Of a stretch of DNA of 64,000 nucleotides, positions 48,702 through 60,700 are shown in pieces. This stretch comes from Limnoperna fortunei (Eukaryota > Mollusca > Bivalvia > Mytilida > Modiolidae). Each line of letters begins with the position of its first letter. The stretch's first letter is position 1. The notes beneath the pieces are model-generated. The model saw only the letters and a list, made by a program, of their open reading frames with translations, was not told the origin of the DNA and ran no database searches. The translations under genes and the position numbers were made by a program. Where the stretch lies: contig OX104117.1 of the NCBI GenBank assembly GCA_944474755.1, positions 82,250,926-82,314,925 of the forward strand, given 5' to 3'.

Positions 48702-51700
48702 GTAACTAAAATAGACACTCAGAAAATTATTCTTTTTGGAAAAAATTATTCATATTGGAAATGAAATGCTGTGTCTTAAAAATAAATCTTGAAATAAATA
48801 CATACAGAATAATTTTCAATTTACCTAATATGATGACATTTATTTTTAGTTAAATTGTTGCAAATGTTCCTCTTAATGCCAGAATGTTTACTTAGTACTT
48901 AAATAAAACATTAGCTGACTCTTGTTTGAATTTTAGATCCTTCAAATATATGCATTATAATTATTTTTTAATCAACCAAATTTTACAGTTGTCATAAATA
49001 ATTATGAATCCTTATACACTATTCTTTTCCCGTCCTGAATATAGCTGAAAAACTGCTTGCTGGACGTAAAGCAAACATCCAATCAATCAATCAATCTAGA
49101 CTATTCTGTGCACAAATCTACTACATAAAAAAGACCAGAACTATATGTATATGTATCTGCCGTATTCTGTTTCATCAGAGCATTTCTATAATCCAAATAG
49201 TAAATTTGTGATAATCTTCATTTATTCAAATAATTCAATAATTATGACGCCCTATAGTGATCAGTCTGTCTGTCCATCCGTCTGTCCCTCCGAACTAATC
49301 GTGTCCAGGCTGTAACTTTTAATCTTTTGAGGTAGGCTTTTGATATTTGGAATGTGGGTAGATAATATCAAGGCGATGTGTTGCATGCCATGGTTGATCA
49401 CCTTTGACCTTGCTTTGACCTTAAACTCACATTATTGCTTTCTGAATGACAAATTCATGTCCGGCTGTAACTTTTTATCTTTTGAGGTAGGCTGTGATGT
49501 GTCGCATACCATGGTTTTTGACCTTGAACTTTGACCTTAAGGTCACATTATTGCTTACTGAAATTCATGTCCCAGTTGTAACTTTTTTTATCTTTTGAGG
49601 TAGGCTTTTGATATTTGGAATGTGGGTAGATAATATCAAGGCAATGTGTCTCATACCATGGTTGATGACCTTTGAGCTTGACCTCAAGGTCTGCGGGGCC
49701 AACAGAGATGGGTACCATCTCACTGATATCTAGTTTAACTATTTTTATTGAAAAACCTTTAAGTAAATGCACAAGAATTATATATTTATAAAACCAAAAG
49801 AAAGAATTTAACTAAACAAAACAAAAATGATATATTTAGTGCGTTTTTTTTGTAAGAACTAGAACATTATTTCTCGTGGTTTCTTCACAAGTTCAATCAT
49901 TCTTATATCAGGATGACATACAGTCATGAAACACAAAATTTTGACCTTATATGGACAAATTGTTTATCTGGTTAAATTATCAGACAAAATCTTGGCATTA
50001 GTGAATAGTAATCAAATTGGTTCATTTAAGTACGGTCTAAGGTGCTTGTTGAAGGAAATTTGACTTATGATTCTCAGGATTTTGCTTTAAATGAATATTA
50101 TATTTTCAGAAAGTTTTCCTTTTTACAGTACCCTGCAGGTGGATTTTGTCTATTCCACCTGCCTACTTTGGGCAGCCCACTCCTGTCAACTCCAGTTAAA
50201 CTTCAATTTTGTAAAGTAATTCAGTGTAGGTGCCTTAAAATTTATTCTCAGCCATTGTATATTCTAGTCTAGCTTAAAGTGAAGCCTGAGCCAATTTGTA
50301 GGATGGACTTTAAAACATTTTAAAAGTTTTTCCAACTCTGTACTGGCTCAGGTGTTTGGTTGGTGAAAATAACATTTAAAACCAGTGTAAAAATGCTTCT
50401 GTGTGATTTAAAACATAGGGCATTAAAGTACTGGAAAAATGTTTCATACTATTTTATATACTTTTTGCTGTGATTATAGTAAATAATTCTATATGTATAT
50501 TTTAAGTTAGATGATAATATAAGTTTGTAAACACAATTTGCTCCTAATCAAATTTTGTGACCTTGACATTTTCAGTGAAATCACCTATTTGTGCACCATA
50601 ATCATATTTTACCAGTGCATTAAAAAATATCTGTTATGACAGACTGTTTGTGTTGCCATTTTTCTTCATTTTAAAAATTGATACAATTATTCTTCTTTTA
50701 CATATTTTATTCATTATTGTTACAGTCCTTTTTGAATTTCTTGTATTGTATTGTTATGCAAATAAATTTACCGGTATCTCAGAATTTAAAAATTGTTTAA
50801 CTTTTGGTTTATACCCCTAATTACAAATCCCCATGTCATCTCACCAAAAAAAATGGTTCAGATTGATAGAAAATAAACACACTATTCCATTCCAAATTTT
50901 TTAAATTTCTAATATAGTTGTAAAGTTTAGACATATTGTTCATCACTTTGTGGTGGGTTTTAAAGCCTTCTAGGTTAGCCAGTAAAGTTAAATTGTTATT
51001 TTTTTACTTTTTGTAGGTTGAAATCTTACACATTCTTTTCTGAGACTTCTGAATACCATCTATCAATAGGCATAAAATTTAACATCAACCCACGACATGT
51101 TTGGTTGTTTTGGTCCAAGTACCGGGTATTAATCCCCACTGTTAATCCCACCCACATACTGATCAAAGGATGCTGTCAAAAAAGTATTTAGAAATTTAAA
51201 GTGATGTAAAACAGATTTTAAGCTTTTTAAACATATTAAATATTTTACTATCTTGTATAAACTACAGGCACCCACCCGAATCGTGTAAAGGAATGTCATG
51301 CTCAAGCTGTTTTTTTTTAAATTTTTATGAATGAAAATGCTTGTTTTACACCAGTTCAATTAGGGCTTAACCAAAAATCAAACCACAAGAATGTAGTCTA
51401 CTTATAGCTGGCTGTGTCAATAAATAGGTCATTTAAATCTAATAATGATTAAAAGTCCATCAAGTTTTATCTACAAATAAAAAAAACCTTTTAAAATGTT
51501 ACTTTAATAGTAGCTTGGATTTGCTAATTGATGTGAGTGTTATGACTTGTTATCTATCTATTGATTGGCTGATTCATACATTTTTTTGCTTATTCATGTA
51601 AATGAATTCCATTACTTTTATAATTGTGACAAAATGGTATTAGCTCATGTATTGATTTGAGGGTGAACCCAGTAGATTGAAATTAATATATATATTCCAG

Positions 51701-54700
51701 GGGAACTTAGATTTATTGTAATTTTTTAGTCGGGAAAGAAAATGAGGAATTTATATCATTATGTGAAAATATGGATTTTAATTTGTGCCTGTATACTAAA
51801 AGTCTTTAGTAGATCTTGTGATTTCTTAATAGGTAAGAAGTGCTAATTACACTCCAATAATTATGTTAATTGTAAAAGTTAACAAATTGAAGGTCATACA
51901 TATTGTGATTATACTTTAACTCATAAATGTTTGATAGTCACCACCATAGTCACAATGCTATTTTTAATCATTATTTCATTTCTCTGTAAGACAATTAACA
52001 GATGAAGACTTGGGTCTTGTCTGTTTTACTGTGCCTGTTTTTTGCAAATAAAATAAGTTTGGATATATAAGTAAAATTAGTTAAAACACAGAGTGAAGCA
52101 AAACAAATAATGTATGGAGATGTACAGAGGTTCTCTGTTGTTTGGTTAATTGGTGCTCTTTACAGTAAATTGTTGAACTCCCCTAACTGTATATTTAATA
52201 TATAATTATTTATTTCAACACTTTCTCACCCCCACTTACAAGGCAGTTGTAAAATATAGCCAACCATTTTAGCATAGAATATTAAAAAACTTTCTAGAAT
52301 TGACATAAAGTTAATTAAATGGTGTTAATTGATTTAGCTCAATTAGCTATACTAGTCTCATTGTCCCATTAGTTGAATTAGAATTGGAATGCAGTAAAAG
52401 CATAATATTGTCTAAAACTGTATGTGGCTTACATGTAAAGACTGGTTTATCAGTATGTGGTACAGGTCCACACGGGTCATTTGTCTTGGTAATAACTTTC
52501 TTTTTGTACCTGTTCATTGGTACAAGTGATAAAAGCTTTTACTTATATAACATCACTGTGGTGTATGTCATTTGTCTGTCATTTGCTGGAGGTAAAAGTG
52601 ACTGAAAATTGTGTCTAGTTTTTCCTTTTTTAATAAAATGCTCAGTTCTGAGTAAGATTTGTCGATAACTCTGGATACCCTTACTTTATAAGTAGTATTG
52701 GTTTAAAAGCTATTTCATTGTACAAGCTAATTGTCAATACATGCAGAACACATTTTCTTCTCCTAGTTTAGTATTTCCTGAAGATATAATGAACATACTT
52801 GAACAATAACACTTCTGTATACCAGGATGTATTTAGACAAAACAATCACAGAATTTATTTGCTTAATTAGATATTTTCTTTTACTGATTCTTGTTGCAAT
52901 GTTTTAACCTAATTTTACTTTACCCTACTATTGAGGGTGAAGTATATAATGACTTGTAATTCCTTTCAACCATTTCTTCTATTGTTCCTTTGAACTCTTA
53001 CCTTTTGATAGCAGTAGTTCCTTTTTATTATGATGTCTTAATTGGTATGTATGATTACGATCTACCAATAGTTGTATGGGACTTGTACTTCTTAAATGCA
53101 TTTTAGTCATATTTATGATTTACAGAGGGCTGTGGCCGAACTCCAGCTACACCAGCTCCCCCTGTTGTCACTACTCCTAGTTATGTCAATACAACAATAC
53201 CAGAAAACCATCGACTAGTGTGCAATGAGAATGAAACACAAAAAACAGCATGTTTACATGGAGGGAGCTGTCAAGCAACAATTTTGGACGATTATAGAAC
53301 TATTTCTTGTGCGTAAGTATATATTTTGTGGAACTTATTTTGCAAGTTGCCATCATTGTATATTTTACTTGACAAGTATTAACCAGTGATGTACTGGTAA
53401 CAAGATGGATGCTCTGTAATGTTAACCTTTAACCTTTGGACACCAATTAGAAAACAAACTTTTCAGCAAAGGTCATAGAAATGTTTTGGTTCCCTGGAAC
53501 ATGTAAAGTGATTCGTGTTAACTCTATCATTTTAATTTTATTTCATCTAGCTCAAAGATAGACTGAAACAAATTGGGTAGAGTTAAATATGCCTTATAAT
53601 GCTAAAGTATGTCATTTTCTTTGATAAACATTTCAGATCTCTATTAAAAGGTCAATTTTTTCTTGTTGCTTGTGCTTAATTGTGGAACTTTCAGACTATC
53701 ATGTGGTTAGCTGATATTCTATTCCAATGGAGATTCTAAGCAGGTAAAATGATATACATGATGTTATTATTTTAAGTATTGCAACAGCTATGTTCACCTA
53801 AAATGAACAAATTGAAAGGCCCAAATTGTGAAATTCTTTCATATGTTTTAGGTGTCCAAAAAAATATATTGGGGACCGGTGTCAGATGATAGACCCCACC
53901 ATTATATTTGGAAGTAAGTATCAACAGACCTAGGTGGTTTGTGCAATAGCAATGCTTTCAATTGTAATGAATTTTCATTTAATATAGTTTATTAATGTAA
54001 TTTTGACAATTTTTTTTATTGTATTATTTTGGCAATAAACATGGATTGTCAAGAATGCACATGTCAGTAGTAAGAAACCTGTGAGAAAATCTCATTTTGT
54101 GGGCTCTTAATCTATTACTTATTATGTGTTAATTTTTTTGCTTTTTTAATGAACTTCCAATTAGAAATAAGACAGCTAAAAAGATACAGGAATTATTTTA
54201 AGTTCCTTGTGTATTGGTTAACACTCAAGTTTCTTTTAATAAAGTTTTCCAGTCAAGGTGGTTAATTGATTTTTGATCTACCTAGAATGTTTATGAGTAT
54301 AACCAATAACTAAATTAATATATACTTATGTTAGGGAGAAATGTAAAGAATTAATTAATAACTATAGAAAACATTTACAACCTTTTCTTATTGATTACAG
54401 CATTTTTTCCCCTTTATTTTTATTGATATTGATTTTTATTGATTTTTTTTTCTCTTTGGTTTCAGCATCCAGTAATGTTACTATATGTAGTTCTATTGGT
54501 CATTGACTAACAAACCCATTGTCCACTTATTTATAAATCTATGAGGCATAAGGGAGGGGTCACTCTATTAAAAAATAATTTAAAAAAAATAACATTACAA
54601 GATGTTGCCAAAACATTGAATTAGTCACATACATATTTGAACCTGATCACCATTTTCTTGCTGATTTTTTGCTGTATTAGTTCTATATAAATCTCCTTAT

Positions 54701-57700
54701 TGTGTTTTTGTATTATATGTTATATAATTGTGTTTGTATAAAGAGGAGATTAACCAAAAACAAACCTCATTATATAATTGTTTATTAAAAGACAGAACAA
54801 GAAATCACTACAAAAAACAAATAACAGAAAGGCTTTTAAGTTCTATTGTATTAATGTTCACACATAAGTCATATATGATGTTAATGTGAGTTAAATACAT
54901 TGTTGAATTTTAAGTACATGTATACATTTTCTTAAAAAGCTATATTATGTTTTAATTGAAATACTTAACACAATTTTACCTGTAGGCAGTAAATTACAAA
55001 TCGTATCAAATCAAGAAGGCACTAGCATTTCAAACTTTGAGTAGTTTTGTCTCTTAAATATTTAAAAAATGTTATATTTATTTTCATTCTGGCATTTGTG
55101 GGGCCTCGGTTGTCGAGTGGATAAGGTAGTCTGTCTACTATTCATCACATGGTCTGTCAACACTAAGGTTGTAGGTCCGAGTCTCATTACAGGCAGGGTG
55201 TACTTGACTTCCATTTTAATTGACAGGTATTGTCAGTTTTCCAACCAAAGGTCAGGGGATTTCTTTGGGTACTGCAGCTTCTGTCCCCAATAAAAAGTTG
55301 ACACTATATAACCGCTAAAATTGCTGAAAGTGACGTGAAACACGATTCAAACAAAAACATGTTGGCATGGTGATTGTATGCATTGTTTGGTTCTATTTAT
55401 TGTCTGAATTGGATACATGTATCATACTTTTAAACATGATCTTTACTGTTTGACCTTTTGACCTTAAAACATCTATAACACTAGTAATATGTGAAAGTTA
55501 TGTAAAGTTGTATATCAATAACCGCTTTCTAATTCATCACTATAAATCCACTATGATAATTCTCTTTTCGTTGTGTGTGTGTAAGTTAGTGTGTGCATCC
55601 ATTTTCATCACATTTTTCTCAGAGATGATAAATTATACATGGTAAAATACTGAAATAGCTTTAACTAATAAATTATATATTTTTTTCTTATTCTTGTTTG
55701 ATATAACGTGTTTTAATTTTTTAGTGGAAAATGAAGAGAGAGTGACAAAAGCCGGCCTAGCAGTAGGAATTACAGCTCTTGTGTTATTTCTAACAGTATT
55801 AATATTTATCATAATTTGGCACAGAAGGTAAGGCACTGAACACAAGTTTTACTTTCTTTAATTTAATATATTTATATTTTATAAGTTAAGTTAAATATGC
55901 ATTGTTCTAAAAAATATATTTTAGAAATAATTTATAGAAATAAGCATTTGAGAAATGAAATAACATGCTTTTTTTAACATTAAAAATGTAATTGAACCAA
56001 AAAAAAAAACCATGACAAAATAGAAGTTAAAAGTTCAAAATATTTTTCAAAAATATCTGTAGTTACATATGCCATTAGCTACAATAATGAAGCTCCTTTT
56101 TTTATGGATGGAGCTACAAAGAGGTCCCATTACTCGTAATGGAGCAAAAACACTCTTGTGATTTTTTATACATATTTTCCGATATTAAACATCTGTCTTT
56201 GGTAAATAAATATTTTTTCCTTTCTCTGCCACTCAGCTGACATTTCTACAATAACTTTAAACCATTTTAACACTTTTTCGTAATCATGGCATTCTTGACA
56301 AAATTTAAATTGTGAAGTGTAGAATTGTGGAATCGTATCAGTGAAAATTTTATCTGACTAATGCGATGAGTACAGCAAAAATTATCAGGAATGAACTTTT
56401 TTTACTAAATCTATTAAGAAATTATGCACTTTCTGGAATTCAAATTTTGTCAACAATGTAAAACTAACAAATAAGGTGTTGAAGAAATATCAGAAAAACT
56501 GCGAAGACAGAAAAAAGTACGTAGCAAAGAAACAGTTTAATAGCTGATTATATGCATAAAACCCCCGGGTGTGAATCACTCCCGGCTTGCTCTATTATGA
56601 GTAATGGAACCTCTTTGTTGCTCTGTCCATGAAAAAAAGGGGGGGGGGCTATATTATTCTATCTAATATGCCACATATACAAATATGTTCATGAAAATGA
56701 CATTAAGATCTTGCTTGGAGCTCTGGATGTTAAAACTAGCTGACACCAAATGTTATTTGTACACATTTTGCTATAAAAATAATAGCAAATAAAATTGACT
56801 GAATATTCATACAGAACGATATTTGATTGCATATTTAAATACAGTTTTATATTTAAAGTGTCTGAAGTATGTCATACTAGAATACAAAATTACATTTATT
56901 TGAGGGAATTTATTAAACCTACATGGCCATAGACATACAAATTTTACCACTCCATTTGCAGTGTCACTGAGAATGTGCAACAATAAGTGCGCTACATGGC
57001 GGCATCGTAAATATCAGAGTGAAGCATAAAAATAAAATCACTATAAAATCCCACTTGTTGGTCTGTTACAAGGCGGACATATAAATAACTAATCATGCAT
57101 GTTCCTCCCATAGTAGAGCTGCTTATCGTGCATCAAACGACTATGCTAACTCCAACTTTCATCTGTTGTTTTGACAGCTTACAGTTGCCTTTTATTTTTC
57201 ATAAATGTATTAGACTGGATTGTTTTTTATTTTATAATTTTATAATTTTAGTAAAACTAGTTTTATTTGCATTTATTTTCACTTCTTGTCAGTCACTGAT
57301 TTATGCTTGTTAGAAGACAGACATTTCTTCAATTAAAATATTAAAAACTTTTAAATAGATCCGGTGATCCTTGGAAAGAAATGACTTTCAGGTACATTCT
57401 TCACATACTAGTATACTGTATTGACTATTTTCTCTCTGGTGCTAATCAAGCTGCTCACAAAGTGGGGTTTTCTGTAGCAGTACAATTTTGCATTATAGAA
57501 GGTATCCATTATAAAATCTAACTTTATCATTAAGAGTGTTTAATCAACATGTAAGCCAACTCAATAATGGCCTCATATCAGTTACGTAATTATTTGGGTA
57601 AAAATCAACGATGTTGGATTTAATTGAATTGTATGATTTTACAGTTTCAAAAAAATTCTGTAATAATATTATTAAAGAGAGTTATGTTAAATTCTTTAAA

Positions 57701-60700
57701 TTAATATATGTATGCATAAAATCTTTTAATAAACCTAAAATATACATGTTTTGGAGTATAATGACACATTAGGGCTAATGGTTTGAGAAATAAACCTATA
57801 CTTGTGTGTGCAAATATTGTAAGATTCAAAGCAATAATTATTTATGTTTATCATATTTCTGTACTGCAGTTTTATACACGTATAGCTTGCTTCAGACACA
57901 TATATACATATCTTTTATTGAGACAAGTGCTAGTTTGTTGTCTCTATCACATTGTATAGATAGCAGAGTTATCATAGTGCTAGGTGCACATATAGCAGCA
58001 CAGTACATTGGAAGTTGCACAATCAGTGACAATGTCAAGGCCACAATTAATAACGATGTTAAGGTCACTGTCTAGTTCAAATTTGCATACCCTATATTCA
58101 AACATACAAAGCTTGCATGCCTAGAATGATATTTATTATTATTGACCACAACTAAAAAAATTTTGAAAAATCAGTCTTCAAGGTCAAGGTCAAAAACTTA
58201 ATTAAATGTACAAAACTGTGTTTGGTGTTTAACTAAATTTAAGTACAAGGTGTTTACCAACAGTATCAGTAGTGCTTATATTGTTAATTTTACATGCATG
58301 CAAGTCTTGAACAGTGAAAAAACACCTATCCTGATGTTTTCTTAAAGTGAGATGATGAATACCAGCAGGGATATCAGTTTGTTATAAATGCTTACTGCAG
58401 TTCTAGTTGAAAAAAATACTGATCTATCAAAGTGTGGATGATGCTGGGTAGCATACTACATAACAGAGATAGAGCAACAACTCTTAATTACCAGACCATT
58501 ATGTTGCCATCCTTTAAATGAAAATTTATTATTGCTTTTTCATAGATATAGAAAAAGAAGATCAAGAGAGAAAGAAGAAAAAGTTAAAGAACAAGAAAGA
58601 GCTTTATTGCAAAAACCTGATCTCAGTAATGGTAATTATAAGGTAATACACAATAATAGGCTTGTGGTTTTTTATATCCCCCCCTCCCCCCCCCCCCCCA
58701 CACACACAAAGTGGCGGAGTATTATGTGATACCCTCCATATGGATATGAGTGTCCATCTGTCCGTGCCTTGGTGGTTTCCAGATGATAACTTGAAAACGT
58801 GTCAACAGATTTTATTTATATTAAATACCATATAAGGAAGATCAAGCTCGATTTTCAGCACAATCTAATTTGTAGTTTTGACTTCGGCCAATTCAAGTTT
58901 TTTTTTTTGGAACACTTTAAGGTTTCCAGATGATAACTTGAAAATGCTTCAAAAGATTTTATTTAAACTTTGCATAGCTTTTAAATACTATAAAATGAAG
59001 ATCAAGTTCAATTTTCAGCACAATCCAATTTGAAGTTTTCAACATAGGCCAATTCAAGGGTTTTTTTTTGTCAGCAATTGGCAGTTTCCATATGAACATG
59101 TCAACAGATTTTAAAAACACTTTGCACAGCTGTTAAGTACTATAAAATGAAGATCAGGTTGAATTTTCAGCACAATCCCATATGTAGTTTTTGAGTTGTG
59201 CCAATTGAAAGTAAAGCTGTTGCTCTAGGCTGATATTTAATTCAGTAAAATTTGTTCATGTGTAATAGGGTGTTTTCTCTAGGGCTTCAACACACAACCA
59301 AAAAAAAGGTAGGGTTCATAATTTTATTACCATGTCATCATAACACTGAAATATACATATAAATATCATAAATACAAGTTACTATTTCAGTATTAAAGAA
59401 TAACAATGATAGTCAACAATATAATAATATCACAGTCTGAATCACGATATTCTTATAAAACATTCAGCTTTACACACATCTATCTACGTATTATGCTCCA
59501 ATGTTTACATTGTAACAAAGTTCGTGTGTACTTTTAAAGAATGAATGACATTCCAATCTATGATCTTTGTGTATTCCGTTAGTACATAAATTGTGTAGTA
59601 AAAATAGTAACGGTATCAAAGAATCAGTTTACTTTATAAAATATCTAGAATATTATCGAAAAGTTACCAGTGTTTAACGTTTTAAATCTAACTTATATAA
59701 ATACAATATTTCATATGAAATAACTTGCACTTTATTGTCATACATTTTATATATTCAACATAATTGAATTGTCACAAGGGAGATAACTAAAAATGCGTTT
59801 TCCCTTCAAAACTACCGCAAATAGTTAAAACATAGTCTTACCACTTGTGGAGTGTATTACTCTGGTAAAAATGAATATCCTGGCCATTCAGTACAATGTT
59901 CAGGAAAGGGCAAATAATATAACTCTCCTGAAAACCAAAATACAAGTAATAAATATCTTGGCCAGTACCTTTACGTGACACATGTATTTACATGTAATAC
60001 AATGATTTTCTATATCAACTTTATTATAAAAATTACATCATAAAATGTTAAGGAAACCTTAGTTTCTTTATTCAAAATTATGTTGTATATAGTGACAAAT
60101 ATATGTAAACTTTAAGCTAGTTTTTACCGCTGAAAACGTTAATTACGCAAATGATGCGCAATTATGTAAAAATACCTAGCTGCTTACAAAATACGCTAAT
60201 TCTCGCTCACTTTCGCTCGGGTTGTTAATTACTATGTTCATGCGATGATTTTGCGGAAACTCAAGCCATATAAATATAAGACTAGTGTAAACTATTTGTT
60301 AATTTTATACGTTAAAAGGAAAGTGCAACTTACAATCAGTCGTAAATCGTCGAGTCCGGGAAACTATTCTGTATCAAATTTGATCGTAGAATCATCAGTA
60401 CTACAATTCATGAAACTTCGTGAAGACTAATAGATACATGTATATCAAAATGGCAATTTAATTTGACATGTCTGCCCTCAATAGAATCAATTCTCCGTCT
60501 GATACAAAATGACAAAGAAACTCACACTTTGCCGCGAAATTATACCATAGCCAATCAAAACTCTTTTCCAGTTAATTTCTTAGTCAAGCGTAACTTACAT
60601 GTACTTTTAAATTGTAAACTATAAAAACAAACGAAACGGACAGTTTCAAAATACAAGATAATTTGATTTATTTTACTTTTAGACAATTCCATAAAAATAA

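Larger units (their letters stand above)
48702..53125 (+). other. EGF-ligand intron 1
   Basis: AT-rich intron. It holds a second-family SINE tail (about 49028-49098) and a dispersed repeat built of three tandem modules (49255-49710). From 49,800 to 53,100 I see no gene, RNA or clear repeat. The short open frames there have no codon or splice support. Confidence 0.7.
53313..55724 (+). other. EGF-ligand introns 2 and 3 (with exon 3 between)
   Basis: Intron 2 (53313-53851) shows nothing but AT-rich DNA. Intron 3 (53914-55724) contains one SINE copy (55099-55356); the rest is AT-rich with no recognisable element. Confidence 0.75.
55828..58545 (+). other. EGF-ligand intron 4
   Basis: Contains a TIR element (56075-56665) and the candidate microexon (57359-57391). 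The rest (56.7-57.3 kb and 57.4-58.5 kb) is AT-rich with nothing I can identify. Confidence 0.7.

Noticed and set aside
50100..50280. Possible coding exon after TTTTTACAG at about 50128
   Set aside because: The open frame starts before the acceptor, has no fitting donor, and adding it would break the phase-1 link between exons 1 and 2.
60120..60400. CpG-containing patch as an internal promoter
   Set aside because: CpG is only mildly elevated, and no TATA, initiator or downstream exon can be argued.
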